Source: Phytophthora colocasiae
Taxonomy: Eukaryota; Oomycota; Peronosporomycetes; Peronosporales; Peronosporaceae
Length of the DNA: 64,000 nucleotides
NCBI GenBank assembly: GCA_018806915.1
Contig: JAGKQI010000075.1
Location: 724,898 to 788,897 of the forward strand
Reading direction: 5' to 3'
Position 1 is the stretch's first letter. The number at the start of each line of letters is the position of its first letter. A program made the translations under genes and the position numbers. The notes under the pieces were generated by a model. The model was not told the origin of the DNA, did no database searches, and saw only the letters and a program-made list of their open reading frames with translations. Shown piece after piece: positions 9,307 to 20,586 of this stretch.

Positions 9307-9455
9307 GAACGTGACGATTAATTACATTCTTGATCCTTGCTCGGAAGCTACTTTAAAGCAATCTTTTCCAGCTATTCGAACCTGATAAAGTCAACTCGAT
9401 CGAACTGTCTAATGGCAGCCATCGTGAGTTAATAATGTATGAAGCATGAAGCAAC

Positions 9456-12077
9456 TCACTGTGATGACTGAGCGAAGCTGCCAGATCGAGCGAGCGATGG
9501 GTTGGTACCGTCGTACGTGAAGCCAGCAAACGTGTACGACAGGTTCCGCAGCGTACTATTGCGTTCACTGCTGCTAATGCTCGTGCCAGTGCTGCCTGCG
9601 ATGCCATTGGGCGCACCCGCTCCAATTCCTGCTGCTTCAGCGGCAGCGGTCACATTGTCTGTTGGGTCTCGTCCTGAAGCTTCGTCGTTGCCGCTCTTTT
9701 CTTGCAGTTCGTTGGTCGCGACACTGAGCCCAGCACTGTCGATTTTGGCAAGTGGCAGTTTGGTAAACTCCTCCTCGAAATTAGCAGCGTCAATCGGGTC
9801 AGTGTACTGGCACGGGCGGTACAACGGCTGCACTTGGCGGTTGTATAACAAGTTCCAGTCGATTTCCGCAAAGAATGGGTGGTAAGTGATCTCACGGACA
9901 TCAATAGCACCGAGGCGCTTGGCCGGATCACGTGTGAGCAAGCCTTCAATGAGGTTCATCGCCTCTGGTGTCAATCCTTGCGGAAACTCGAGCTCAGCAC
10001 CGCGGAGACGGTCAAACAGTTCCTGTCGGTCTTGCGTGTACCACGGTGGCCTTCCCGTCAGCATTTCGTACAGGACCATACCTAAATTCCACCAGTCCAC
10101 TGCTGTACCGTGACCAGCGCGGTTTAAAATCTCTGGTGGCAAGTACTCAGGAGTACCGCACATCGTATAAGTCCCGTTGAGTTCGCTGGTGATACCCTCT
10201 TTCGCTAGTCCAAAGTCTGCAAGCTTCACGTGGCCATCCACGTCCAGCATAATGTTTTCAGGTTTGAGGTCTCGATATACAATGCCTTGTTCATGCAGAT
10301 GGATCAACGCCAGGACGATTTCGGCTGCATAAAACTTCGCCATCGCCTCGGGAAAGCATCCACATCGACTGAGATGGAAAAACAAGTCTCCACCAGGGCA
10401 GTAGTCGAGAACGAAATACAGTTTGTCCTTCGTCTGAAAAGCGTAATGTAGACAAACGACAAACGGATGTGACACAGAAGCCAAGACACGACGCTCTGTT
10501 CTTGTGTGCTCCACTTGCTGCTTCTTCACAATCGCTGGCTTACTCAGAATCTTAACAGCAAACAACTGCGACGAGTGCTTCTTTCGCACTAGCAGCACCT
10601 TGCCGAACGAGCCTTTGCCGATCATACGCAGCACGTCAAACTGCTTCAGCGACACCTTATTACTTCGCCGTCTGGAGCTGTTTTCATCGAACTCCTCTTC
10701 CTCGTCATCCACATCCTGAAGAATCACACTGCGCCTCTGTTCCGCCACTGTAGACGCATTAAAAGGTGCTTCCCGGCCGTCATCCATTGGTTCATCCCTC
10801 GGCAGAGATTTCACACGGGCCCTTTCGCCACGGGAGCTCGAATCTTGGTCAGCTGAGGCGACACGTGATCTACCACCGCGAGAACTACCCTGATCGGCAG
10901 AGTCTACGCGAGCTCTACCACCTCGTGAACTTGTAGAAAGCTGATCAGCCGAACCAACACGAATTCTCCTGCCACGCGAACTGCCACGTCCTTCTTCAGC
11001 GTCATATAACATAGACTCCGAGTCCGTCTTCTGTTCTGACGTGCTAAACAGCGGCGGACGTCCTGAGCCCGAATTTGAAAATGAAAAGCCACTGGACGAG
11101 TTCGATAACACATTGGACCCACTCGATGACGTCGAAGATTCCTCGAAAACTGGCGGTTCGTTGGCTTTATGAGTGAGGAAATGGCGGATGAGGCGCACAC
11201 TGGCGTGAAACCCACGATTTCCGCAGCATTCGGTATATCGGTCCGTGTCTACCTTGCAGTTTTCGACACTGATGAGCATTAGCACTTCACGCAGCCATCT
11301 ATCAAGCTCCAATTGCCGTTTGCGCAGAAAGTTCGGGTCTAACGAACGCATCAACGTCCGCGTTGGCACCGCTGAGACGCGCACCGATTCATTTTTCAGC
11401 TGGTGTGCGAGTTGCTTGAAGTCGTGGAAACGCCGATAGATCGTCCACTGCTTCTCACTGACAATACACTCGATCTCCAGTCGGAAGACAGCGTACAACT
11501 TGTGCGAGTCCTGGTCCCTGGCAAACGAGAAGCCTTTAATGCGGTTCAGTCGCCCTGCAGCACCCACCGGCAGGTATCCGGTCGTGCCGCTAACCTGCGC
11601 TTCTGAGTTTTTAAAGTTCTCAGCCCACATCCGCTCGAAGTATTCACGTTCGTCTGCTGGTTGTGCTGGTCGCTGGTCTTTTGGCAGCTTGGAAACGTCT
11701 TCCTCATCATCCTCCATATCGCCTGCAAACTGGAAGGAATCGTCCACTGACAACATGGACGAAACGGAGTCCACAGACATGATGGAACCAGTACGCGGCA
11801 TGGAGCGGCCGTTAATGGACGTCGATTCATCTCCGTCGAAGTTGAGGATGTGGAACGGGTCGCGCATGGGCGGTACCGACGGCGCCGTGGTGTTGAGCTC
11901 CACGCGGACTCTGCAATAGAATAATTCGTTAGTCGATCAAAGATGTTGGAGAATCGTTAGAAGCACGCACTTGGAGGAAATCCCATTAGGGTGGACCTTG
12001 CCTACAGGCACCTGCGCATGGGCCGGGAAGTCCCGTGAGGGCTTCCGCTTCTTGTCTTCCCTGCGGTTGCCAATCAT
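9456..12077 (-). CDS. PX-domain AGC-family Ser/Thr protein kinase
   Basis: Exons complement(9456..11910, 11971..12077), 853 residues. The 60-bp intron has a GTGCGT donor, a CTAAC branch point and a TTGCAG acceptor. The first exon supplies MIGNRREDKKRKPSRD. A PX domain spans about residues 160-285, with YRRFHDFKQL for phosphoinositide headgroup binding. A low-complexity linker follows, then a complete AGC kinase (about 460-720): GKGSFGKV, AVKIL, YRDLKPEN, ADFGLA, GTPEYLPPEIL. The AGC tail ends with FAGFTYDG, a hydrophobic motif with a phosphorylatable Thr. PX plus AGC kinase resembles SGK3, though sequence distance makes orthology uncertain. Four linker repeats carry the consensus RxRVxS, a typical AGC target. 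Likely an endosomal or membrane-recruited kinase. Confidence 0.93.
10815..10985 (-). repeat. Four protein repeats (RGxRxRVxSADQ) in the PX-AGC linker
   Basis: On the minus strand the kinase linker reads four related units: SRGRRIRVGSADQ, SRGGRARVDSADQ, SRGGRSRVASADQ and SRGERARVKS. Each contains R-x-R-V-x-S. The underlying DNA is repetitive but diverged, so it is not a recent slippage product. Confidence 0.85.
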
Positions 12078-13223
12078 GAGCAAGAGACACAGTGCGGAAT
12101 GAATTTAGAGACAGAATTGGCGGCCAAGCGAGGGCAACGCAGGACGTACACCATGACACTGAGAGACGGAGACGACGTAGAGCAGGGGAGGGACGACCCG
12201 CGAGGCGTGGCAGCGCTGGAGGAGTGTGCTTGCTCTTCCCCCTTTTTCTCCTTGTGTGCCCCTCGACTTTTCCCTGAAAAAGGATACACACGCTCAGCAG
12301 TTGGTGATAAGATGATGACGGGAATTAATTGATGAAAGACATATTTCATAAGATATATAGTTTTTACAGATTGCAACGTTTTATTTAAGACTGCAAATTG
12401 ATAAGAAATAACAGGTATAAGGCACTGTTTACAACAAGACGAACACCGCATTAGCGGCTGTATCAGACTGTCGCTGGAAGCTTTGGGACCCTAAGGAGTG
12501 ACAGACTGGAGTCTTCTTCACCCGCGCTCTCCATATCCGCAGATAATCTCGCAATGCGAGAAGACCATTGGTCTCTGAAGCGACGCGAAACAAAGACGAT
12601 TTTCGGTAACCATACGGGTACGATTTAACTTAACGAGACGGAAAATCCTAACAAAGAGGCCCTAAAGTCCGCCTTGACATCGTTATTGTTACGGCGTGGA
12701 GCTGGTAGTCGTATTCTACCATCGATAGTCACTCTACCTTTAGCAGTAGCCTCTACCGGTCAGGTGATAATTAATTAAAATCTGTCTACATGTAGAACGC
12801 TATGACTCATGTAAGTGGGCTATCTGTCTGGTAAACAATGCTTAAGGCGCATTCCGAGTGAAAGGATGTGTTTGCAGTATGGAGAGCTCGGAGTAATGCC
12901 TCGAAGCAACACTCGAAGACAACTCTGTCCATCGATGACTCAAGACAGCTAGTGGGCTCGACAGCGTCGTTGTCTTGACGAAAGGGGTCAATGACAACAT
13001 TCATTCAGTTTATGGCGCCCGCTCTAATACTGTACATACAGCGGCTGTATTTCTACAGCTCTTTTCACGTCGTACATGTACTAGCATCGATACCAACAAG
13101 GTTGTGTCACGTAAATGGCGAGCGTCTACAGCAACTTGCACCGGACTTTGCCAATTTGCAATTGGTTGAAACAAGGACTCTTTTTTTCATTTTCTTCCAA
13201 TCATACTTCTTTATTTAAAACAT
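12078..13223. other. Intergenic, no gene recognised
   Basis: Upstream of two divergent genes (PX kinase on the minus strand, PP1 on the plus strand). Composition drops to AT-rich around 12320-12420 and 12770. No open frame looks like a protein family and no RNA gene was recognised. Confidence 0.55.
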
Positions 13224-13234
13224 GGGGGGGGGGG
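13224..13234 (+). repeat. Run of 11 G in the PP1 5' leader
   Basis: A homopolymer of 11 guanines, 60 bases before the PP1 start codon, directly after a T/A-rich stretch. It is prone to slippage in replication and to sequencing-length error. Confidence 0.9.
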
Positions 13235-13294
13235 ACTGGCGCCGTCTGTCCCGCCCAGACCGAAGAAGGAAAGGCAGAGAAGCAACGGAAGACC

Positions 13295-14369
13295 ATGGCG
13301 TCGTCCGGACTGGAGCCCATCGACGTAGACAGCATCATCGAGAAGCTGCTGAGTGTGCGCGGCGCACGCCCCGGCAAGCAAGTGAACCTCACGGAGACGG
13401 AGATCCGCGGGTTGTGCCTGCACGCGCGCGAGGTGTTCCTAGCGCAGCCCATTCTGGTGGAGTTGGAGGCCCCTATTAAGATTTGTGGTGCGTTTTAAGC
13501 AACTTTTTACCCTTTAATAAGGTTGCAAGTGATAGAGCAGTTCATTTTCGTTAGAAAGAGTGAACTAATGCTGTTGTTTTCGCTCGGCAGGTGACATCCA
13601 CGGCCAGTACTATGACCTACTGCGTTTGTTCGAGTACGGCGGATTCCCCCCGGACGCCAATTACCTCTTCCTTGGAGACTACGTGGATCGTGGCAAACAG
13701 AGTCTGGAGACCATCTGTCTGCTGCTAGCCTACAAGATCAAGTACCCGGAGAACTTTTTCATTTTGCGAGGTAACCACGAGTGCGCGTCTATCAACCGGA
13801 TCTACGGCTTCTACGACGAGTGCAAGCGCCGTTACAACATCAAGCTATGGAAGACCTTCACAGACTGCTTCAACTGCTTGCCTGTGGCTGCTATTGTGGA
13901 CGAGAAGATCTTCTGTATGCACGGTGGTCTGTCTCCGGAGCTCAGTCAGATGGAGCAGATCAAGCGGTTTGTGCGTCCTACTGACGTGCCTGATACGGGA
14001 CTGCTCTGCGATCTACTGTGGTCCGACCCCGACAAGGACATTATGGGCTGGGGAGAGAACGACCGTGGTGTGTCGTTCACGTTCGGCCCGGACATTGTCA
14101 GTCAGTTCCTCAAGCGTCACGATCTCGACTTGATCTGCCGAGCTCACCAGGTCGTGGAAGATGGCTATGAATTCTTCGCTAAGCGGCAGCTGGTCACTCT
14201 GTTCTCAGCACCGAACTACTGCGGTGAGTTCGACAACGCCGGCGCCATGATGTCGGTGGACGAGACGCTGATGTGCTCGTTCCAGATCCTCAAGCCGGCC
14301 GAGAAGAAGCAGCGCTATGCTTACAACGGTTTGGGTACGCAGCGTCCGGCCACGCCGCCCCGGAAGTAG
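13295..14369 (+). CDS. Protein phosphatase PP1 catalytic subunit
   Basis: Exons 13295..13487 and 13591..14369, 323 residues. The 103-bp intron (GTGCGT...CGGCAG) splits the codon for Gly in [13 protein letters not shown]. It carries the metallophosphatase signature GDIHG, GDYVDRG and RGNHE for the two metal ions. The following sequence is typical of PP1 rather than PP2[26 protein letters not shown]-type [14 protein letters not shown], and [26 protein letters not shown]. The C terminus ends in TPPRK, matching the PP1 TPPR regulatory site. The frame is open 60 codons upstream, but that sequence crosses the G11 run and is not PP1-like; [19 protein letters not shown] is the expected N terminus. 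It acts with targeting subunits in the nucleus and cytoplasm. Confidence 0.96.
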
Positions 14370-15023
14370 GAGGAGCGCTCGAGCGACAAGCGGCCTCTCG
14401 GACTGACCTTTAAGCAGCGAGGGCCGCTCTGTTGGTCGGTCTGCATAGTCATCCATACATGTGATTTGATTTTTATCGAAATGATAGCGCGAGCTCGTTT
14501 GATTCAACATGCACTCCTTTTCTTCTGAAGAGTTTGTATACATTACTTCGGAGCATGTTTGTGGCAACTTTGATGAAGGCAAGGAATGTCATCCACTCAA
14601 GACCTTGTCAACCAGACGAGGATACACGTAGCTGGTCATACAGACACTGGCGTTATGGCAAAAGCTGATCTCAAAGTAACGGACACAATCTTATGCTTGG
14701 CCTGAGACCGACCATCTTATCTAATTCGTAGTAGAATTGCAAATGAAATTCTTACAAACAGAGTACAGATCGAGGCTAGCAAAGCTCTGCACAGTTCCAC
14801 AATTCCATCGCTGTCATTCACCAGGCCACTACAGTACATACTATCCGCCGCCACAACGTCTGAAAAAATGAATAAGGTAAGACCTAAACTATCCGGATAA
14901 TAAAAACTAGTCGGAATCCGGATAATAAAACGGGCAGAGAGCAGCACGACAACCAGGACAGTCGACTCAGTCGCCGTCGGGAGATCTGCAACGAAAGCAG
15001 AAGAAGGAGAAAAAACGCATCGG
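14370..15023. other. Intergenic, no gene recognised
   Basis: Holds the PP1 3' end and the leader of the SEC14-PH gene. A direct repeat of ATCCGGATAATAAAA lies at about 14890 and 14918. No coding signal beyond that. Confidence 0.5.
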
Positions 15024-18000
15024 ATGCAGCTCTTGGGCGCTGTAAAGGGCGTGACGGCGCCTCCTAATGGCAATACCATCTTCTCCGGCGTGTCGTTGCG
15101 CTCCCGTAGACGTCGTACGAAGCCTGAGGATGACACAAGCAGCAACAGTGGACGAGGTCTCAGTATCGGATTCCACCGCAGTTCCAGTACCAGTGGAGAC
15201 AGCAGTAGCGCTCTGGACACGCCCCCAGCACCTGTTAACATTCGACCAAGAGCAGCTACCCGTACGACGCCTGCTTTTAACCCTCCAGTATACAACAAAC
15301 ACCAATATGACGTGGCATTGCGAGGTTCCATGCCATTGGACACAGTCAGTAAGAGCTCTCCTCCCCATGTGGCTGTACGTTATGGAGACACTATCCGTCT
15401 ATTTGCTCGCAGTAAATATGCAGGATCAGAGGATACAGGGGGTTACGTGGGTACGTTCGAAGGCAGCAAACGTTTTTTAGCTTCCAAGAACCCTCAGAAA
15501 CAGGACGAGTTGGCGTGTATCCCTCCTATTGCTCCTTGTGGAGTGAAGCAGTTCAAACCGTCGGTATTCACCATTCTATCCAATTGTGGACTTGGGGTAG
15601 GGACTCCTGTGAGCTACGGAGATATCGTGGTGCTGGTGGATGCTGACAATCGAGTTTGGAACAACAAGATGGGCGTCGGTCCAAGCACCAAGAATGGATG
15701 CTTCGGCCCCAAGGAGTCTAACACGCCTGGGGAAATGTATTTGTCGTTTTATCAGCTACAACCAGACACGAACGGAGACGACAGCAGCTCCGAGTCGTCG
15801 GATGAAGAGGAGAATTTCCTTTTCTTCAGTAACTTGGCTAAAACGACCAAAACAATGGCAGAAACAACATTTGGCAAGCCAACACAAGTGGAGCTTCATT
15901 TAGCAACGGCTGCTTTGCGAACAATGGGAAAGGTTATGTACTATGGCGACCGAAACATGATTATCGACGTAGCAGACTCAAATCGAGTACGATCCAAGTT
16001 CAACCGAGTCATCACACACTTTAGCAAGCAACAAGAGGCTGCACCTGTCCAGGGAGGCTTCTTACGATGTGACGGTCGTGGAAAAACAATTCTGTTCGAG
16101 ATGCACGGCCAAGAATTCCCGACGATCAAATCAATTGACATTAAGGACGTCAAGAAGAACGAGTCAAACAGAAACAGCGCAGATATCGACGACAAAAGCA
16201 CGGATGAGGCAGAACATCATTCTTCCAGTGCACGGGTGTTGGTATCTACTCTTACAGATGTCGAAGTCGGCAGTCCGTTGTTGCTACACGATGTTCAACG
16301 CTCGATGACGCTGGTTCTGCGCTTCTCGGACGGCGGACGAGTGCGTGTTCCTTGCGAGCGATTCCTCAAGCACGAAGGTCGGACTTTTGCTCGCGTGGTG
16401 CTCAACGGAAAGCGTCCCATGCGGATTCTCGTTCGCGCTACTCGTGCTCTGGGTCGGAAGAAAGTGGACATTCGAGGCACATTTCGCGGCACGTACCGGC
16501 AGATTTTCAAGCTTTCGTGTGGTATTGTGCTGGCGTATCTGGCCGCAGCGTCCGTGTTCACGCATGTGTTTGGCTCGGTGGTGGTGCTTCCTGCGTTTTA
16601 CGTCGGTGTTGGAGCTGCCGTTGTGGTCTTCTTGGTCGAAGTTTTCTTCCCTGGCAAGGTGGTAACGGCCAGGCAGATTAAACCTGCTGGTACAGAGCAC
16701 ACACGGCATATTCTAGGCAACTGGAACTTCACAATCGTTGCACTGGAAGCTTCTGAGTCTGAACGCCTGGAAACCACTGGTGTGTTGAAAAAGACAGCGT
16801 CAATTAAGGTTCCGTCGGCATACCTGGTGGCGGAGAACGGAGACGCTGCCAAGGCGTTGGACAGATACGAAGCTACTCTTGCGTGGAGGAAGGAGGTGCA
16901 AGCTGATTCCATTCTGGCGATGCCACAGACGCATTACGACACCATTAAAGCGAACTACACTCAATTCCTGCACAAGCATGACAAGCTGGGCCACCCTCTT
17001 TACATTGAGAAGATCGGATCCATCAACATCCCACAACTCAAGAAGGTGGGCGTCTCCCAGGACACACTCTTCAACCATTATTTATTCGCTATGGAGTTCA
17101 CACTAAAGTACGCGGCACATCAAATCTGCTCGTGCGACGCGTGCGCTTCCAGCGAGACGCAGAAGTTGTGCATTGTACTTGACGCGCGTGGCATTGGGAT
17201 GCGCGACATGGGCGGCGAGGCATTTGAGTTCATCCGCCGGTGCACAAGTGTGATGCAGCGCCATTACCCGCAACGTTCGTTCAAGATCTTCATTGTGAAC
17301 GTGCCGTCGTGGTTCGGGATGGCGTGGAAGGGTGTCAAGCCGCTGTTGAACGAAGCTACTCGAGCGAAGACCAACATCCTAACTGAGAACGAGACCGCGA
17401 ACGCGTTGTTGGAATTTATTGAGGCTGAAAATCTACCGGTGGAGTACGGTGGCACATGTGCATGTGCAGGTGGATGTGAGACGAATTCTACGTACCAACT
17501 ACTGCAACAAGCACTTGTGAAGAGCGTACTAGAATGTAAACCACTGGAGTCGGACGGATTGGTGCAACAGATTGAACGGGAACGATCAGGAGAGAGCAGA
17601 TCCAGCAGTGAAGGTGACTTATCCACTGAAGCAATTCGAGTTTCCTCTCTTCCGCCTGTAATGGGTCCAATCAAGCGAGAAACGTCAGCTACTGCTGTTA
17701 TAGATCAGCTCTTCCGAATGGGAAGTAGCAGTGCTGACGACGGCTTCACACTTGACGGAGTGGACGACGAAGGGTTCTGCCGCTCCATTCCGTCCGGATT
17801 CTTCAGTGAGGAGGTGTTGAAGGCCGGATACCTGCTCAAGCGTTCCCTACGGCACAAACAGTTCAATCCGATCTGGCACCGCCAGCTCTTCATCCTGCAC
17901 CCGCTATTCGTGCGGTTCGCTAAGACGTTGGACTCGGAGGTCTATCAGATCGTATCGTTGACGCATGACACGCTGGTACACAAGACGCCCAAGCAGAACA

Positions 18001-18239
18001 ACAGCTTCGAGATCGTCACGCCACTTATGGCTGCTAACGGCCATTCACTACTGCTTTACGCCCCCACGGCGTACGTACTGAACAATTGGGTGGACGCTAT
18101 CTCGGCCGCCATCGACCAGCTGAAGCTCAAGATCCCATCAGTAGCAACACCCGAGCGCTCGCCCATCGTGTCGCCGCGCGCAAAGGAAGCCAGTCCAGAG
18201 GGTGACAACCAGCCGACAGGGGTGGAAACGACCAAGTGA
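15024..18239 (+). CDS. SEC14/CRAL-TRIO and PH domain protein with a central membrane segment
   Basis: Single exon, 1071 residues. The N-terminal half (about 110-260) has a beta-rich repeat with VAVRYGDTIRLFARSKY and TPVSYGDIVVLVD, suggesting a trefoil-like fold; this is an inference. A hydrophobic stretch near 490-550 (GIVLAYLAAASVF..., then VGVGAAVVVFLVEVFF) could form two membrane helices or a hairpin. A CRAL-TRIO/SEC14 lipid-binding module follows (about 590-820): AYLVAENGDAAKALDRYEATLAWRKE, the HYDTIKANYTQFLHKHDKLGHPLYIEKIG core, and IFIVNVPSWFGMAWKGVKPLL. A cysteine cluster (CACAGGC) comes next. The C-terminal PH domain (about 930-1040) starts AGYLLKRS. Probably transfers or senses phosphoinositides at a membrane. 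The next gene is a partial tandem copy. Confidence 0.85.
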   Translation: MQLLGAVKGVTAPPNGNTIFSGVSLRSRRRRTKPEDDTSSNSGRGLSIGFHRSSSTSGDSSSALDTPPAPVNIRPRAATRTTPAFNPPVYNKHQYDVALRGSMPLDTVSKSSPPHVAVRYGDTIRLFARSKYAGSEDTGGYVGTFEGSKRFLASKNPQKQDELACIPPIAPCGVKQFKPSVFTILSNCGLGVGTPVSYGDIVVLVDADNRVWNNKMGVGPSTKNGCFGPKESNTPGEMYLSFYQLQPDTNGDDSSSESSDEEENFLFFSNLAKTTKTMAETTFGKPTQVELHLATAALRTMGKVMYYGDRNMIIDVADSNRVRSKFNRVITHFSKQQEAAPVQGGFLRCDGRGKTILFEMHGQEFPTIKSIDIKDVKKNESNRNSADIDDKSTDEAEHHSSSARVLVSTLTDVEVGSPLLLHDVQRSMTLVLRFSDGGRVRVPCERFLKHEGRTFARVVLNGKRPMRILVRATRALGRKKVDIRGTFRGTYRQIFKLSCGIVLAYLAAASVFTHVFGSVVVLPAFYVGVGAAVVVFLVEVFFPGKVVTARQIKPAGTEHTRHILGNWNFTIVALEASESERLETTGVLKKTASIKVPSAYLVAENGDAAKALDRYEATLAWRKEVQADSILAMPQTHYDTIKANYTQFLHKHDKLGHPLYIEKIGSINIPQLKKVGVSQDTLFNHYLFAMEFTLKYAAHQICSCDACASSETQKLCIVLDARGIGMRDMGGEAFEFIRRCTSVMQRHYPQRSFKIFIVNVPSWFGMAWKGVKPLLNEATRAKTNILTENETANALLEFIEAENLPVEYGGTCACAGGCETNSTYQLLQQALVKSVLECKPLESDGLVQQIERERSGESRSSSEGDLSTEAIRVSSLPPVMGPIKRETSATAVIDQLFRMGSSSADDGFTLDGVDDEGFCRSIPSGFFSEEVLKAGYLLKRSLRHKQFNPIWHRQLFILHPLFVRFAKTLDSEVYQIVSLTHDTLVHKTPKQNNSFEIVTPLMAANGHSLLLYAPTAYVLNNWVDAISAAIDQLKLKIPSVATPERSPIVSPRAKEASPEGDNQPTGVETTK

Positions 18240-18286
18240 CGGCAGCATAATGGTTAGATCAGTACCCGTACGCAATGTAAAGTCTT

Positions 18287-19460
18287 TTGATTCGTTTTAT
18301 TTTCTTTCTCGCACTCAATCAGCACACACGGATGTTCCGACAACAGGTCCGTTACCTTCAGCTTTTGGTGCTTTCCTTGCATTCTCATGGTTCTCTTTGC
18401 GTGCACTATCAGAAAGGCTCAGATTCAGGTCGGATAGGCAAAGCGAAGAATCAGGCCATGGAGATTCCACCGGCCTTCCTAGTGGCGGAGAATGGAGACG
18501 TTGTGAAGGCTAGAGAGCGCTACCAGGTTACGGTGGAGTGGAGGAAGCAGATGAAAGTCGATACAATTCTAACGGTGCCACAGACGCACTACGACACCAT
18601 CAAAACGTACGTACACTCCCCGGCTCAATCTACCACCGTTCGACTCCTAAGACCTTTGTGATGTCTTTAGACACTACACGCAGTTCCTCCACAAACACGA
18701 CAAGTTCGGCCATCCATTGTACTTCGAGAAGATCGGGTCTATCAACATCCGGAAGCTCAAGAAGTGCGGCGTCTCTCAAGAAACTCTGTTCAATCACTAT
18801 TTATTCGCCATGGAGTTCACACTCAAGTACGCGGCGCACCGGATCTGCTCGTGTGACGCGTGTTTCGCCAGCCAAACGCAGAAGTTGTGTATTGTAATGG
18901 ATGCACGAGGCATGGGCGTGCGCGACGTGGGTGGGGAGTCCTTCGACTTCATCCGACGCTGCATGGGAGTAATGCAACGTCATTACCCACAGCGTTCGTT
19001 CCGGATCTTCATCGTGAACGTTCCGTCGTGGTTCGGTATCGCTTGGAAAGCTCTTAAGCCTCTAATGAACGAGGCTACACGCGCCAAGACAAGTATTTTG
19101 ACTGAAAGTGAGACTGCCGACGCGTTGCTGAAAGTCATCGACGCACAGAATTTACCTGTGGAATATGGTGGCACCTGTGCGTGTGTCGGAGGGTGCGAAG
19201 AGAATTCGACGTATCAAAAACTACAACGAGCGTTGGTTGACAGTGTGCGGGAGTGCAGGCCGTTTGAGTGTGGAGATCTGACTCGAACTATCTCGCTGGA
19301 ACGTTCCTGTTGCAGCTTGACAAGCAGCGAGGAAGAAACGGATTCGCCTTCTAGAGGAGCGATCAAAAGGGATACATCTAATACTGTACTTGATCAGCTC
19401 TTCCGTGTGGGGCTCGTTCGATCTCCAGGACGATCAAATAGCTTGGTGCAGACCAGTTAA
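18287..19460 (+). CDS. SEC14/CRAL-TRIO protein, truncated tandem paralogue
   Basis: Exons 18287..18606 and 18671..19460, up to 369 residues. The 64-bp intron (GTACGT...CTTTAG) interrupts the codon in HYDTIK-T-HYTQFLHKHDKFG, a position where the upstream paralogue has no intron. From FLVAENGDVVKARERYQ to CVGGCEENSTYQ it matches the SEC14 module at 15024-18239 closely, including DARGMGVRD and VPSWFGIAWKALKPLMNEATRAKT. It lacks the N-terminal trefoil-like region, the membrane segment and the C-terminal PH domain. It ends soon after a copy of the DQLFRVG motif. The start is uncertain: residues 1-58 are not SEC14-like and the gene could begin at the ATG near 18461. It may be a soluble lipid-transfer version or a degenerating copy; the intact frame across the core favours a working gene. 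Confidence 0.75.
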
Positions 19461-19548
19461 ACGTAGAGTAGATTACAAATTGTGTACATGTATTTCTTTA
19501 TTTGAGAAAGTCGTTTCTTGGTGTCTGTTGAGATGCCACAACATTCAG

Positions 19549-20351
19549 ATTGGAGACGGACAGAGCGCAGGCAATGAAGGATCGAACGGTGACAACTCAG
19601 ACCAGACGTACGCGCACATTCTGGCAGAAGTTTCCAGAGGTATTGATTGCATTCGTGTTTGGAGGTCACGGGCGGATGCTAACGTATTCTTTGTAGAAAG
19701 AGGACTTGAATCAGTATTGGTACTCGGTCGATACGGTGGCAACTCTCGCAAAAGAAGCCGTCGCTGAAACCCCTGAACATGGCGGTCGAATTGCTTTCCT
19801 GTCGACTCCCAGTGTTTACTTTGCAGCCAAAACTCTACTGAACGATGGCTCAAACCAACGTGAATGCTTCCTATTTGACGTACGTATCTTTATAATTGAT
19901 TAACTGTCCTTCCGCTGACGTGTTGGTGCGCAGTTTGACCCCAAATTCGCATCCGAAGACGAACAATTTGTCCACTTTGACTTCCACAAACCTCAGGAAA
20001 TACCAGCGGAATTGATCGGCACTTTCGACTTTGTCCTAGTTGATCCTCCTTTCATCACTCGTGAGGTGTGGGAGCTCTACGCACAAAGTGTCAAGCTATT
20101 GCTGCGATCCAAAGACAGCAAGATTCTTCTTACCACCATAGGTAAGCAGGCCTATCATCAAACTTCAACATTCTTGCTCACTTGGATTTTACGATGTAGA
20201 AGAGAACGCGGCAATGATAAACGAGTTACTTGGCTGTCACTCACGTCCATTCAAGCCATCCATTCCACACTTGGTTTACCAGTATGCACTCTACACCAAT
20301 TATGAATCACCAACACTCGATGCTGTAAACCCGGAAGTAAACTTCGACTAG
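19549..20351 (+). CDS. EEF1AKMT1 (N6AMT2)-like protein-lysine methyltransferase
   Basis: Visible exons 19549..19639, 19701..19879, 19934..20141 and 20200..20351. All phases match (GT/AG throughout, introns 54-61 bp). The encoded chain runs from YAHILAEVSRE through LNQYWYSVDTVATLAKEA, GGRIAFLSTPSVYFA, ECFLFDFDPKF, FDFVLVDPPFITREV and KILLTTIEENAAMI to VYQYALYTNYESP. This order matches eukaryotic EEF1AKMT1, which methylates a lysine of elongation factor eEF1A. The catalytic DPPF stands for the family DPP[Y/F]. The 5' end is unresolved. No in-frame ATG lies near 19549; the nearest, at 19390, overlaps the end of the SEC14 gene, so a short upstream exon or the overlap must supply the start. No long intact frame covers the gene, so it is easily missed. 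Confidence 0.8.
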
Positions 20352-20586
20352 CAACACTCAAGAGAAGAATAATATCACATATATTTCTTCAACTTTGTAC
20401 GAATTGGTTTCAACTCGCGAATCCTCGAAATAGACAGCTAGGGATCGAGGACATCGAACGAAACTGGAACTTCATTCGCAAGCTGACTACGTAGTGGATA
20501 AATTGCTCAACTCCAGCATTTCGGAACGTGATACGGAGACTCATCTCTTTCTACTCAACTTGCAGCTTGTTCTCCATTGCTCCACC

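Noticed and set aside
8805..9313. 8-bp target duplication (AGAACGTG) implying an hAT element
   Set aside because: Only seven bases abut symmetrically, while TA plus CAG ends and the pogo-type helix-turn-helix relic fit a TA-duplicating element better.
13115..13294. 60-codon N-terminal extension of PP1
   Set aside because: Crosses a T-rich tract and an 11-G run and has no PP1 resemblance; the ATG at 13295 gives the expected PP1 N terminus.
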